A DNA stretch of 64,000 bases from positions 1 through 64,000 of the IMG/VR virus record IMGVR_UViG_3300032245_000795; one strand, 5' to 3'. The notes beneath the pieces are model-generated. The model did not search any database. It was not told the origin of the DNA and was given only the letters and a program-made list of their open reading frames with translations. This document shows, piece after piece, positions 37,801-46,368 of the stretch (its first letter is position 1; each line of letters begins with the position of its first letter). Origin of the DNA: a virus. Made by a program: the position numbers and the translations under genes.

Positions 37801-38600
37801 TTACAATCTATAAAGGAACATCTCCATATCTTTATTTAACAAGATATACTGGTATGGAGTTAAAAGGTTCAATTGATCCATTAGAAAATCGTGGTTTGTC
37901 TATTCCAATTAATAAAGAAAAATCTAACAACTTTAAAGTTTTAGCAATGCAGGCAGCAATTAGGTACGACAAGGATGCTTTCCCATATGCTTCTACAGAG
38001 ATCTTTGAAATTAAATCAAGATACTCGCATATAAAGTTTTACATGGTTGCTATACATCCAACTGGAGAAAGAGCAAAAATTTATGCAATTAACGTAAAGA
38101 CTGGCAGACTAGAAAACGGAATAAACTTTTATTGGAATGGAAAAATTGTAAAGGAGCCAGTCATAACCATTAAAGAATGGGGCTTCCTTGGAATTTCTTT
38201 TCCAAAATTGCTAGATTTTGAAAGCAGAGTTGGGCTTCTTAATTTTAATGGTCCACTAACATTTAATACTGTTTCTTACTATCAGTCAACAAACCTTCAA
38301 GAAATTCAAAAGATAGAGGAGAGACCTTGGTTTGCAGTTGAAAATGCTCCACCAGAAGTCCTTGAATGGGATTACTGGAGATCTACTGCATTCCTTTGGG
38401 AGGGTGTTTTAGTGGTGTCTTCAAAGAACTACTATGGCGTAAGTCCGTCAACAATATATAAAAGTTATACTGGAACAAATAAGATTATTATTGATAGCCC
38501 AGGAATACTTACCATAAGCAATGTTAGATCTAATGATGACTACGAGTATAGGATCTATTCTGGTATAACTTCAAAACTAACAACCGTTACTGCCGTCTAA
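34890..38600 (+). CDS. Large virion protein with LamG-like domains, 1236 aa
   Basis: Near the N-terminus, HPVALWALDDTADYISL is the start of a concanavalin A/LamG-like fold. About 285-390 (YTLETWIRINSDSVTKKRII, then SLLVNGEEVISLTY) is a clear LamG jelly roll, with at least two further beta-sandwich regions (about 500-660 and 1060-1236). The final DDYEYRIYSGITSKLTTV strand is fibre-like. Aromatic- and Ser-rich, no membrane segment. Probably a minor tail or carbohydrate-binding protein. It stands between nrdJ and the portal operon. Confidence 0.65.
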   Translation: MSNPSNLYAEKIYAEHPVALWALDDTADYISLITEPKRNLLNWEIDNGSASSYSLSDEPFSESGTFKITGDITSELSGQVVCVSENIINFSLLNKELSTFSIGGFFNSLSAYASSFEIGYEYFDTTSGNKVQRLKSYPVFLYNEWFFISETFEMPEDNTEFKVVVKINYIGGAADTSDYTFLVNGISVGQWSEEFNSSSLGVTKELLPSEIAIEESYGVPASAYGLEDKKGYYLVSNNSLMAKNTGIPLVYGASNLTKLLPNKDQNGQPKPSLIIPGLGFMGEDGHNKEYTLETWIRINSDSVTKKRIIGPIGSDDGLYVDGPFLTLKIGSVFGSYYVGEWTRPMLTHIRLSENNGSLLVNGEEVISLTYLTSELNFPKSILNEKNQDWIGFYAYEDVSPIEIDCVAIYTYQVPVVLAKKRFVYGQGVEFPEGINQAYSGSSIYIDYPFADYTNNYSYPSLGNWSQGIVDNLEIKNNLLSTPDYSLPDIVLGSGSLSEIYESLKNQQNENENFFSFGSNSGHMYFENLNFLKEKIRSFYGSFKFLSNSPDKQVLFRVNSGTSSNYFEIYSEGLSVVYKLYYGETENILLTLSAVEIGEVFSVGIDIDKISKYFGGTVASFFGNSNSLSFYIAGNSNLTETFSGRIYKVGFCTSRNHKKINQLFNEKGIVIENDNVFLEYLQTPDVEYNSTENYFGTNPAEWDTLISGGEVSSDGAATLQEHTASYTLSPYLSFDKYSLDIDIQGYWEDYVPLTYFAQYVKDKKYKEYYDLDFIQFNINYPSPSVFVEEEQFGSWTYKELSEEYGSPVQRDYSSLGNQLFTNYLNYDDLKNRAYKNYKYDTSNSLVRSYVTFQYTKNGANLSSENFINIEKPSKDSIVIPGEDWNYTKYEVVDNMIIYPPLNSNILDISLVTHLEFKVKAILKNKVSLRSLEYASQAFNATSTNPIGTRFGNEIYPYKKSGFYYDYKSQNPFTIYKGTSPYLYLTRYTGMELKGSIDPLENRGLSIPINKEKSNNFKVLAMQAAIRYDKDAFPYASTEIFEIKSRYSHIKFYMVAIHPTGERAKIYAINVKTGRLENGINFYWNGKIVKEPVITIKEWGFLGISFPKLLDFESRVGLLNFNGPLTFNTVSYYQSTNLQEIQKIEERPWFAVENAPPEVLEWDYWRSTAFLWEGVLVVSSKNYYGVSPSTIYKSYTGTNKIIIDSPGILTISNVRSNDDYEYRIYSGITSKLTTVTAV

Positions 38601-38601
38601 T

Positions 38602-38611
38602 ATGGTATACT
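38602..38611 (+). promoter_or_regulatory. Extended -10 TGGTATACT, leaderless (7-nt spacing)
   Basis: TATACT (38606-38611) just after the stop of the LamG-like gene; 7 nt to the ATG at 38619. Confidence 0.6.
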
Positions 38612-38618
38612 TTAGTAT

Positions 38619-39023
38619 ATGAACATGCAAGATCCACGTAAAAAGAAGAAAGCATTGCCTAAAATGAAGGGCCAAGTGGGTGAGTCTCGTGCAAAAATTA
38701 TCGAGAAGCACTACGATTGGGGTCTTTATGTATACAAAAGGGCTAACGGAAAGTGGTTTACAGATGGAAATGGCTCAGTCTTAAACATTGAATCCATGAA
38801 GGGTGACATTCTTCAAATATCAAAACTTAAGGATGCTGCAAAATATTACGGGGATGAAGGAGATGGCGAATGCATCTTTGTTCCAGGATTAACTAGAATT
38901 TCAGAAGAAGAATACTCTGAGCAAAAGCAAAGACTTTCAGAAGGACTTATTCCATCAATGAACGACCTTGGTGCAGTTCAGGCAGCAAAAGACACTATTG
39001 CAAAATATGGAAGTGATGACTGA
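38619..39023 (+). CDS. Hypothetical protein upstream of portal, 134 aa
   Basis: Strongly basic start (MNMQDPRKKKKALPKMKG), then YDWGLYVYKRANGKWFTDGN and an acidic helical end. Its position directly before the portal (TGATG overlap) and basic character could suit a DNA-binding head or packaging factor; no family recognised and the terminase is not in view. Confidence 0.7.
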   Translation: MNMQDPRKKKKALPKMKGQVGESRAKIIEKHYDWGLYVYKRANGKWFTDGNGSVLNIESMKGDILQISKLKDAAKYYGDEGDGECIFVPGLTRISEEEYSEQKQRLSEGLIPSMNDLGAVQAAKDTIAKYGSDD

Positions 39024-40630
39024 TGAGCGAAGAAAAAGAATTTTTTATTAGAGCAAAGACAGACTCTCCATTACCAGAAGATGATACTTTTACAAAGCAA
39101 GATCCATTTAATCAGACATGGGATGTCATTAAAGATTTGCAAGGTTTGGATGGAAATTTTAAAAGAAGAACCTCTCGTATTGTAAAAACAGAAGCAACAC
39201 AGGGATATATTGATAGTTCACGAGCAGAGAGCGTTGGTATTGACGGTGCAAGATCAAAAGAAATTAATTCTGGAACAGTATATAGAAATGCCTATGGTCT
39301 ATTTGATGTAATTACTCCACCATGGAATCTTTACGAACTTGCAAGTTTTTATGATACTTCATTTGCTAACCATGCAGCAATTGATGCAAAGGTTGAAAAC
39401 ATTGTTGGTCTTGGTTATGAGTTCAAGGTATCCAAAAGAACTATGCTAAAGTTAGAAGCATCAGAACCAAAAACAGCAGAGAATGCAAGGAAAAGAATTG
39501 AAAGAGCAAAGATTGAGTTAACCGACTGGCTAGAATCTTTAAATGATGAAGACTCATTTACTACAACAATGGAAAAAGTATTCACTGACCTACAGTCTAC
39601 AGGAAATGCTTATTTAGAAATTGGCAGAACGGTGCGTGGAGACATTGGATATGTAGGTCATATTCCTTCGACTACAATGAGAGTTCGTAGACTCCGTGAT
39701 GGATTTGTTCAGGTTATTGGAAACAAAGTTGTTTACTTCCGTAATTTTGGAGCAACAAATCCAAATCCAGTAGGAGCAGACACAAGACCAAATGAAATTA
39801 TTCACTTTAAGGAATACTCACCTCTAAATACTTTTTATGGTGTACCAGATATTATGTCAGCAATTGGCTCGCTTCATGGTGATCAACTTGCATCACAGTA
39901 CAACATTGATTATTTTCAAAATAAAGCAACTCCAAGATATGTTGTAACTCTTAAGGGTGCTAAATTATCTCCAGAGGCTGAAGATAAAATGTTTAGATTT
40001 TTACAAACAGGTCTTAAGGGCCAGAACCACAGAACACTTTATATTCCATTGCCTGGAGACTCAGATACAAACAAAGTAGAGTTTAAAATGGACCCAGTTG
40101 AAAATGGTGTTCAAGAAGCATCCTTTAAAGAATATCGCAAGCAAAATAGAGATGACATTCTTGTTGCTCATCAGGTTCCATTGTCCAAAATTGGTGGCTC
40201 TGATTCAGCAGCAATCGCAGCAGCACTTTCTCAGGATCGTACTTTTAAGGAACAGGTTGCCAGACCAGCACAAAGAAACCTTGAAAAAATGATCAACAAG
40301 ATAGTAAAAGAAAAAACAGATATTCTTGAGTTTAAGTTTAATGAACTTACACTTACAGATGAAATTGCTCAATCACAAATTATTGAAAGACTTGTTAAGA
40401 CACAAGTTATGCTACCAAATGAAGGTAGAGAACTTCTTGGACTTCCTCAGATTGAGGGTGGCAATGAGCCATTTGATCCAAAGCCAGAACAGGCAGCAAA
40501 CGATAATGCAAACAGAGCAAGGGACACAGAAAGAACAAACAACCAGTCTGACGGACAGGCCACAGTAAGTGGAAGAAATCCAAAAGGCGAAGGTCGCAAG
40601 TTTGATGATCTGACCAAAATGTCCGAATAG
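39023..40630 (+). CDS. Portal protein, 535 aa (HK97/PBSX type)
   Basis: The dodecameric portal forms the DNA entry channel at the head vertex. Typical blocks: SFANHAAIDAKVENIVGLGY (about 113-132), STGNAYLEIGRTVRGDIGYV, NEIIHFKEYSPLNTFYGVPD, then IMSAIGSLHGDQ, QNKATPRYVVTLKG, and a long helix-rich C-terminus with Gln/Asn-rich tail. Length is in the usual 450-550 range. Directly upstream of the protease and capsid genes. Confidence 0.85.
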   Translation: MSEEKEFFIRAKTDSPLPEDDTFTKQDPFNQTWDVIKDLQGLDGNFKRRTSRIVKTEATQGYIDSSRAESVGIDGARSKEINSGTVYRNAYGLFDVITPPWNLYELASFYDTSFANHAAIDAKVENIVGLGYEFKVSKRTMLKLEASEPKTAENARKRIERAKIELTDWLESLNDEDSFTTTMEKVFTDLQSTGNAYLEIGRTVRGDIGYVGHIPSTTMRVRRLRDGFVQVIGNKVVYFRNFGATNPNPVGADTRPNEIIHFKEYSPLNTFYGVPDIMSAIGSLHGDQLASQYNIDYFQNKATPRYVVTLKGAKLSPEAEDKMFRFLQTGLKGQNHRTLYIPLPGDSDTNKVEFKMDPVENGVQEASFKEYRKQNRDDILVAHQVPLSKIGGSDSAAIAAALSQDRTFKEQVARPAQRNLEKMINKIVKEKTDILEFKFNELTLTDEIAQSQIIERLVKTQVMLPNEGRELLGLPQIEGGNEPFDPKPEQAANDNANRARDTERTNNQSDGQATVSGRNPKGEGRKFDDLTKMSE

Positions 40631-40653
40631 TGATACTTTAGCAAAAAAGGGTA

Positions 40654-40664
40654 TATAATATAAT
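40654..40664 (+). promoter_or_regulatory. Overlapping -10 boxes, leaderless
   Basis: Two overlapping TATAAT boxes (40654-40659 and 40659-40664), 9 and 4 nt before the ATG at 40669. Confidence 0.5.
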
Positions 40665-40668
40665 AACC

Positions 40669-41985
40669 ATGATTATATCAAAAGCGCATTGGAATTCAGA
40701 TGGCGATAATCTTCGTCTATCTATGCCTTTAACTAAGGTAGACAAAGAACGCAGGATCGTATCTGGCTTTGCGTCGCTTGATAATGTTGATAAACAAGAT
40801 GATATTGTAACTGCAGAAGCAAGCATGTCAGCCTTTGCAAAGTTCCGTGGAAATATTAGAGAAATGCATCAGCCAGTAGCGGTAGGCAAGATGGTAGATT
40901 TTAAAGAAGATAAGTATTTTGATCCAGAAACAAAAAAGTTTTATAAGGGTGTATTTGTTTCAGCATATGTTTCAAAGGGTGCACAGGATACTTGGGAAAA
41001 GGTTCTTGATGGAACACTTACTGGTTTTTCTATTGGTGGACGAATGAATAAATGGGATGATGCCTATGACGAGAAATCAGATAAGACAATTAGAGTTATT
41101 AAGGAATATGATTTGGTGGAGTTGAGTCTTGTAGATTCACCTGCTAATCAATTTGCAAATATTGTTTCAGTAGAAAAAGTTGACGGTGTAGATGTTATCA
41201 AGGGTGACTCCACTGTTTTAGAGAATGTTTTTTATGACAAAGAAAATGGAATAGTTATAGCATCTGAAAATGAATCAGAACTTAGCCCAATTACTGGTGA
41301 GCAGATGGAAAACATAGGATTCGTTGAAAAAACGGATAGCGAAAAAACAAACATGATAAAATTCTTAGTTGATAGTGCTAAAGGCATTAATACTTCTAAG
41401 ATTAACAAGGAGGTACAACCTATGACAGAAAATACAGAAATCGTTGCAGAAGTTATTGAAACAGAAGCAGTAGTAGAAGTAGAAAAGTCAGAGGTCGCTC
41501 CAGAGGTTGATGCCGTAGTAGAGGCACCTACAGATGAAGTTGCTAAGGCCGATGAAGTCCTAGCATCTGAAGAAGTTGCAAAGTCTGAAGAGACTCCTGC
41601 AGTTGATGTAGTTGAAGAAGTTACAGAAGTATCTAAATCAGATGAAGCAGTTGTTGACTCAGTTGCTGAAATCAAGAACACTCTAGAATCAGCCTTTAGC
41701 GATCTAGTTTCAACAGTTAAGTCTTTGCAGGCAGAAGTAGAAATGCTTAAGTCTACAAAGGTAGATGTTGAGACAGCAAAAACATCATTTGAAGCAGTTG
41801 CAAAAGATATTGCAGCAGCAACAAATACATTCAATGAATTTGGTAAGCGTGTGGAACTTGTAGAGCAAGACACTGCTTTCCGAAAGTCTGGCGATCTCGG
41901 CGAGATAGTACAGAATCAACCTGAAACGGTTGAAAAATCCCTATGGGGCGGTAGTTTCCTCAAAACAGCCGACTTATTCAATTAA
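40669..41985 (+). CDS. Prohead protease with C-terminal scaffold, 438 aa
   Basis: N-terminal half (about 15-190) is an HK97-type/XkdF-like prohead serine protease: SGFASLDNVDKQDDIVTAEA, HQPVAVGKMVDF (likely catalytic His), LDGTLTGFSIGGRMNKWDDA (likely nucleophile Ser) and DLVELSLVDSPANQFANIVS. The C-terminal half (about 250-438) is acidic, Ala/Val/Glu-rich and coiled (AVVEVEKSEVAPEVDAVVEA), as in scaffolding proteins, and ends with TADLFN. An internal start at 41422 probably yields the scaffold alone. Confidence 0.8.
   Translation: MIISKAHWNSDGDNLRLSMPLTKVDKERRIVSGFASLDNVDKQDDIVTAEASMSAFAKFRGNIREMHQPVAVGKMVDFKEDKYFDPETKKFYKGVFVSAYVSKGAQDTWEKVLDGTLTGFSIGGRMNKWDDAYDEKSDKTIRVIKEYDLVELSLVDSPANQFANIVSVEKVDGVDVIKGDSTVLENVFYDKENGIVIASENESELSPITGEQMENIGFVEKTDSEKTNMIKFLVDSAKGINTSKINKEVQPMTENTEIVAEVIETEAVVEVEKSEVAPEVDAVVEAPTDEVAKADEVLASEEVAKSEETPAVDVVEEVTEVSKSDEAVVDSVAEIKNTLESAFSDLVSTVKSLQAEVEMLKSTKVDVETAKTSFEAVAKDIAAATNTFNEFGKRVELVEQDTAFRKSGDLGEIVQNQPETVEKSLWGGSFLKTADLFN
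41422..41985 (+). CDS. Scaffold protein nested in the protease gene, 187 aa
   Basis: In-frame ATG at 41422 preceded by AAGGAGGT (41407-41414), the best ribosome site in the region, 7 nt away. Starts MTENTEIVAEVIETEAVVEV: acidic, helical, with repeated EEVAKSEE-like segments, ending in a conserved-looking helix-turn tail. This is the layout of lambda C/Nu3, where the scaffold is translated from within the protease gene. Would be cleaved and expelled during head maturation. Confidence 0.65.
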   Translation: MTENTEIVAEVIETEAVVEVEKSEVAPEVDAVVEAPTDEVAKADEVLASEEVAKSEETPAVDVVEEVTEVSKSDEAVVDSVAEIKNTLESAFSDLVSTVKSLQAEVEMLKSTKVDVETAKTSFEAVAKDIAAATNTFNEFGKRVELVEQDTAFRKSGDLGEIVQNQPETVEKSLWGGSFLKTADLFN

Positions 41986-42021
41986 AAAACAAATAAGTAA
42001 AAAATCACAGGAGGTGACAAT

Positions 42022-43167
42022 ATGTCGGAACAAAATATAGAAAAGAACCAGCCTGGAACATCAGGTAATCTTGGTGGAACAGCACCAGGACTGTATCAGG
42101 GACAAGGTGCGTTCGCATCAGGCTCAGACGCAGGTTCAAACGTACCAGGTAATTACACCGATGGTGGCGTGTTAGGAAATATCCCAACAGCACTATCAGG
42201 CGTTACATCTGGACCAAATGCAGTTAACCCTTCAGGTGAGGCTGGATCAGGTATCCTACGCCCAGAGCAAGCACGTCGTTTTATTGACTACGTGTGGGAT
42301 GCAACCATTCTCGCCCAAGATGGCCGTCGCGTTACAATGAGAGCCAATACAATGGAACTCGAAAAGGTAAACGTCGGAGAGCGTGTTATTCGTGCAGCAG
42401 CGCAAGCAGTTGGCGATTACACAAACGCAGGTGCAACATTTTCAAAGGTTGAATTGACTACAAAGAAGATTCGTCTTGACTGGGAAGTATCTGCAGAAGC
42501 ACTAGAAGATAACATCGAAGGTGCAGCACTAGAAGATCACATCGTACGCTTGATGACAAACGCTTTCGGTAATGATATCGAAGACCTTGCAATCAACGGA
42601 GATGGCTCAACAGGAAACTTCCTTTCAATTATGGAAGGTTTCGTAAGCCATGTTAAGAATGACGGAGATGCACATGAAGCAGTTGTAACAGTTGCTAATG
42701 ATACTTGGTCAACAGACGCAATGCAGAAGATCATTCTTGCAATGCCACGTAAGTATCGTGCTATCAAGTCTAACTTGAAGTTCTATGCTGGTACAGATGC
42801 ATTCCAAGGAATCATCAAGAATAACGGTACACTTGCAGACGCAGTAGCAGAAGCATTTGCTAACCGTCCAGCAGGTACTGCTGCAAACCGTCAAGCATAC
42901 CTTGATGGCGCTGGACAGACATTCGGTGGAGCACGTACAACACGTGTTCTCGGAATTGACGTTCAGGAAGTTCCATACTACCCTGCAGGATATGTCGATT
43001 TGACATTCCCACAGAACCGTGTATGGGGATTCCAGCGTGACATTACTGTAAACCGTGAATACAAGCCAAAGAAGGATACTGTAGAATATACAGTCTTCGT
43101 TCGCTTCGGTATTCAATGGGAAGAGCAGGATGCAATCGCATGGGCTGACGCTGCAGCAGATGCATAA
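42022..43167 (+). CDS. Major capsid protein, 381 aa (HK97 fold)
   Basis: AGGAGGTGACAAT before the ATG predicts very high expression, and codon choice here is visibly tighter than in neighbours. The N-terminal Gly/Ser/Ala-rich arm (about 1-75) is the probable delta/N-arm. LRPEQARRFIDYVWDATILA starts the folded part. LDWEVSAEALEDNIEGAALE is the spine helix, IEDLAINGDG the E-loop-side strand and P-domain start, and FGIQWEEQDAIAWADA the A-domain end. Follows protease/scaffold and is followed by a strong terminator, as usual for capsid genes. Confidence 0.9.
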   Translation: MSEQNIEKNQPGTSGNLGGTAPGLYQGQGAFASGSDAGSNVPGNYTDGGVLGNIPTALSGVTSGPNAVNPSGEAGSGILRPEQARRFIDYVWDATILAQDGRRVTMRANTMELEKVNVGERVIRAAAQAVGDYTNAGATFSKVELTTKKIRLDWEVSAEALEDNIEGAALEDHIVRLMTNAFGNDIEDLAINGDGSTGNFLSIMEGFVSHVKNDGDAHEAVVTVANDTWSTDAMQKIILAMPRKYRAIKSNLKFYAGTDAFQGIIKNNGTLADAVAEAFANRPAGTAANRQAYLDGAGQTFGGARTTRVLGIDVQEVPYYPAGYVDLTFPQNRVWGFQRDITVNREYKPKKDTVEYTVFVRFGIQWEEQDAIAWADAAADA

Positions 43168-43188
43168 TCTGTAAACAGTACATTTTAG

Positions 43189-43218
43189 GGGGAGTAGGAG
43201 TTAGTTCTCCTGCTCCCC
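43189..43218 (+). terminator. Strong terminator after the capsid gene
   Basis: GGGGAGTAGGAG (43189-43200) pairs with CTCCTGCTCCCC (43207-43218) around a 6-nt loop, followed by TTATTACTTAT. Confidence 0.8.
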
Positions 43219-43232
43219 TTATTACTTATAAT

Positions 43233-43240
43233 GATATAAT
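43233..43240 (+). promoter_or_regulatory. Extended -10 TGATATAAT after the terminator
   Basis: TATAAT (43235-43240), then AAGGAGG and the ATG at 43258. Restarts transcription for the connector genes. Confidence 0.65.
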
Positions 43241-43257
43241 ACTAACAAGGAGGAATT

Positions 43258-43713
43258 ATGGAAAACATTAATGAAAATCCAATTGTAGAAGAAACACTAG
43301 CACCAGTTGTTGAGACATCAGTTGAAGAAGCACCAGTTGCTGAAGCACCAGTTGAAGCACCAATTGCAGAGCCAGTTGTAGAAACTCCAGTTGTAGAAGA
43401 GGCTGCCCAGGCAGTTGTTGAAGCACCTGCATATCAAGCACCTGAAGAAGTTCAGGCACTTGGATCAGTTGCAGAGGGTGTGATTGGTGCTACTACAGCA
43501 GCAGTTGCTTCCCCAAGAAAAAAGAAGGAAAAGGCTGCAGAAGTTAAAGAAAAGGTAGCACTTTATTCAACAAAGAATGTTACATGGTCAGAGGTAGGCA
43601 AGGTTTATCGTGGCTATAACATTGTTGATAAGGATGCTGCTGAAAAGTGGCTTACTCGTTCACATATTAGAATTGCTACTCCAGAAGAAGTTGCTAAGGA
43701 ATTTGGTAAGTAA
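43258..43713 (+). CDS. Head-associated protein with Pro-Val-Glu repeat, 151 aa
   Basis: First 65 residues are a low-complexity Pro-Val-Glu-Ala tract (APVVETSVEEAPVAEAPVEA), and about 80-100 is a Lys-rich link (SPRKKKEKAAEVKEK). About 105-151 is a compact domain (LYSTKNVTWSEVGKVYRGYN, EKWLTRSHIRIATPEEVAKE) resembling head-completion or decoration proteins. The repeat is unlike other parts of the module and is repeated only in style by the scaffold. Confidence 0.7.
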   Translation: MENINENPIVEETLAPVVETSVEEAPVAEAPVEAPIAEPVVETPVVEEAAQAVVEAPAYQAPEEVQALGSVAEGVIGATTAAVASPRKKKEKAAEVKEKVALYSTKNVTWSEVGKVYRGYNIVDKDAAEKWLTRSHIRIATPEEVAKEFGK

Positions 43714-43716
43714 TCA

Positions 43717-44625
43717 ATGGAGGTTATGAGAGTTCCACCTTATCCTATTGTAACAACATGGGAATTACCTATACAAAACTATACGTATATTCAATATGTT
43801 GAGGATTTGGTGGATCACTCAGTAATGGAAACAGAGGTTCAATCAGATGCCAATGGCATAGTTGAATACGTCTTACAGTTAGAAAAAATACAGTTTGATA
43901 GAAAATTTCTTATTCGTTTTTATGATACAGAACATGAGCATATTTTATATGAAAGCAACTTGGACGTAATTCGTCCATATGTTAATGCAAATAAACTTGG
44001 CACAACGGCATCAGAAATTACAGAATACAGAATGCTTGAACTTGTTTCAAGATCAATCATTGACACTATTATTCCAAATGGTTTTTATAATTACAAAAAA
44101 ATTATTCAGGCAGTTGGTCAGGGATCTGATTATTTCCCATTATGGTATGACACAAATAAGGTTTTAAAAGTTTATGAAAACAATGTTTTGGTTTATGATG
44201 TTGACACTCCAGAACTAAATGAATATGACTATTTAATTACGTTAGATAATTCTGCAATTCAAAGAGTTATTTCTGGTGTATATAATAGATCAGAGCAGGC
44301 TGTTCCAAACCTTCCAGTAGGGAGAGGAGATCTTGGGTATTATGGTTATAAATCAATTGCTTTCCCACAAGGATATGACTATACATTTGTAGTATCTACA
44401 GGGTATCTAACAATTCCATCAGATGTAGAATATGCAACAAAAACTTTAATGGAAGATATTAAATGTGGAAAACTTGATTACTATAAGAGATATGTAACTT
44501 CTTATAATACAGATCAGTTTAAAATTCAGTTTGACAAATCAGTTCTTAATGGAACTGGTAACATGCTAGTAGATAAGATATTAGATAAGTATTCAAATAC
44601 TATTCTTAAACCAGGGATAATTTAA
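43717..44625 (+). CDS. Head-tail connector protein, 302 aa
   Basis: No Cys; alpha/beta N-terminal domain (VTTWELPIQNYTYIQYVEDL), then a helical adaptor-like region (LELVSRSIIDTIIPNGFYNY) and a beta end. By gene order (after capsid, before stopper) it is a head-to-tail adaptor. ATG at 43717 chosen; GTT-ATG at 43726 would be too close to GGAGG. Couples by TAATG to the next gene. Confidence 0.6.
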   Translation: MEVMRVPPYPIVTTWELPIQNYTYIQYVEDLVDHSVMETEVQSDANGIVEYVLQLEKIQFDRKFLIRFYDTEHEHILYESNLDVIRPYVNANKLGTTASEITEYRMLELVSRSIIDTIIPNGFYNYKKIIQAVGQGSDYFPLWYDTNKVLKVYENNVLVYDVDTPELNEYDYLITLDNSAIQRVISGVYNRSEQAVPNLPVGRGDLGYYGYKSIAFPQGYDYTFVVSTGYLTIPSDVEYATKTLMEDIKCGKLDYYKRYVTSYNTDQFKIQFDKSVLNGTGNMLVDKILDKYSNTILKPGII

Positions 44626-45071
44626 TGATATGCGAAGAGCCAGACTTTGTCTTTCCATTACAGGCCGATATTTACTATCCAATTGTTGAGCAAGAAATTT
44701 ATGGAAATGTTAAAAAAACTTGGATTTTAGATAAGACGATTGCAGCAAACTTTAATACAGTAGGAACTGCTGGTAAAGAAGAAATTAAACCAAACGTAAA
44801 TATTACACAACGAACAACACTGGTTGGAAGAGTTAAAACAGATCTTCGTATATCAAGTTTGGACTCCCCACATTCAATAACAAACATTATCTTAACAAAT
44901 ATTCGTGATAAAAATTGTAATTATATATACACAGAAACTTCTGGTCCAAGATCTGGAAAATCTACAATATTTGAAATAGCAACGCAGGAACCATTTGTTG
45001 GGCCTTTTGGTGGAATAGAATACTATAACTTGGTAATAAGAAGGTCTGAAAATCAGGCGGTAGATATATAA
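44625..45071 (+). CDS. Head-tail joining / stopper-like protein, 148 aa
   Basis: Starts MICEEPDFVFPLQADIYYPI; mainly beta (NVNITQRTTLVGRVKTDLRI, TIFEIATQEPFVGPFGGIEY). Similar in size and order to head-tail stoppers of siphophages; the family is not clear from sequence alone. TAATG overlaps on both sides. Confidence 0.6.
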   Translation: MICEEPDFVFPLQADIYYPIVEQEIYGNVKKTWILDKTIAANFNTVGTAGKEEIKPNVNITQRTTLVGRVKTDLRISSLDSPHSITNIILTNIRDKNCNYIYTETSGPRSGKSTIFEIATQEPFVGPFGGIEYYNLVIRRSENQAVDI

Positions 45072-45745
45072 TGTTAAAAGTTATTATAGACAGCAAGCAG
45101 TTTCAAAAAGAAATTAGCAATATCATGAACTACTCTACTGGGTTTTTAGAGGGAATTCAAAAAGGTAAGGTAGAACTTTACGCATCTCTAGCACCAAAAA
45201 TATCAGAACTAGCAGCACAGTTTATTGATGTTAATGCAAGAATGTCTCCACAACTACTTCATCATATATATGAGTGGGAAAAAGTAGGAAGTCCAGAAGC
45301 AAGACTATTTGATTTAGATTATAAAATTAGCAATATTGGTATAACATTTACATCGTCATTAAAACAATCTACATCGATTAAAAATGGATCAAATGTTCCA
45401 TTTTATAATAAAGCAAAAATAATGGAAGAAGGAACTTCTATTACTATTAAACCTAAAAAAGCAAATGCTTTAAGGTTTGAAATTGATGGAGAAGAAATCT
45501 ATACTTCAAAAGATGTTATTGTCAAAAAGCCTGGTGGCCAGACACAGGGTCAGTTTGAAAATATAGTCGATAAATTTTTTGGAGTATATTTTAGACAGTC
45601 ATTTTTAAATTCAAGTGGCTTGCTTCAATACTTTCAGACCCCACAGACTTATAAAAAGAATTTGGCATCTGCAAAAAGAGGCGGTAGGGCTCTAGGTCTT
45701 AAGACGGGCTATCGCTGGGTAGTAGATGCAGGAAGGATCTCATAA
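45071..45745 (+). CDS. Tail completion / minor capsid-like protein, 224 aa
   Basis: Starts MLKVIIDSKQFQKEISNIMN and has a helical N-terminal region like HK97-gp10-type tail-component proteins. KAKIMEEGTSITIKPKKANA, then LRFEIDGEEIYTSKDV, is a strand-rich block that recurs in such proteins (..P.kakaLrf...G......v..PG). By order it is the tail completion protein. Coupled by TAATG. Confidence 0.6.
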   Translation: MLKVIIDSKQFQKEISNIMNYSTGFLEGIQKGKVELYASLAPKISELAAQFIDVNARMSPQLLHHIYEWEKVGSPEARLFDLDYKISNIGITFTSSLKQSTSIKNGSNVPFYNKAKIMEEGTSITIKPKKANALRFEIDGEEIYTSKDVIVKKPGGQTQGQFENIVDKFFGVYFRQSFLNSSGLLQYFQTPQTYKKNLASAKRGGRALGLKTGYRWVVDAGRIS

Positions 45746-46299
45746 TGACAGAATCAACATCAACGCTAAATACTCCAGGGTTATGGGTAAACAAATATTT
45801 ACAAGAAAAAATTTATGCAAGTGCAGATATAGCAATGCCATTTTTTCCAACAGCGCCCAACACAATAGATGATTTAACCGAACAATGGGTAGTAATAAAT
45901 GATGAAAGACTCTCCTACCAAGGGGTTGTTGCTGTATATGATAGATTGATTAGAATGAGAAGATCTCCATTTCCACATATTAAATGCGAACAACTTCTTT
46001 ATTATTTTTATGCAACTCAAAACAATGTTACTAAAAGTATGATACAGGTACAAGAGGCAGTTTTAAGGCTTATGGACCGTGGAGACGAGTCTGCCGAAGA
46101 CATAAACACTTGGGCAAAAGGAAAAACCCTTGATGGAATGTCATGTAAGTTCTATTTTCATAATTTTAAGATATATCAATTAGAGGAAGTTAGGGATATA
46201 ATTGATTTTGGCACAGCCCGTACTTATGGCGGTAACAAGATAATTATTGACTACGACTACCATCAGATGCAAGACATTATAGACTCAGTAATCTCTTAA
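45745..46299 (+). CDS. Tail terminator-like protein, 184 aa
   Basis: LNTPGLWVNKYLQEKIYASA and WVVINDERLSYQGVVAVYDR, then FPHIKCEQLLYYFYATQNNV; a single mixed domain. It sits just before the tail tube gene, the place of the tail terminator that caps the tube. Low sequence conservation in this family limits certainty. Confidence 0.55.
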   Translation: MTESTSTLNTPGLWVNKYLQEKIYASADIAMPFFPTAPNTIDDLTEQWVVINDERLSYQGVVAVYDRLIRMRRSPFPHIKCEQLLYYFYATQNNVTKSMIQVQEAVLRLMDRGDESAEDINTWAKGKTLDGMSCKFYFHNFKIYQLEEVRDIIDFGTARTYGGNKIIIDYDYHQMQDIIDSVIS

Positions 46300-46308
46300 A
46301 AAGGGTTG

Positions 46309-46314
46309 TATAAT
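46309..46314 (+). promoter_or_regulatory. -10 TATAAT before the tail tube gene, leadered
   Basis: TTGTATAAT (TATAAT 46309-46314) with a leader of about 50 nt before the ATG at 46369. Confidence 0.55.
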
Positions 46315-46368
46315 TAAGGTGAGGAAACAAGCCCTTTTAATCCAAAAGAAAAAAAAGAGGTGAAAAAT

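Noticed and set aside
43258-43450. Pro-Val-Glu tract as a hydroxylase substrate
   Set aside because: Acidic and intracellular head-module context, and not near the enzymes; kept only as low-complexity sequence.
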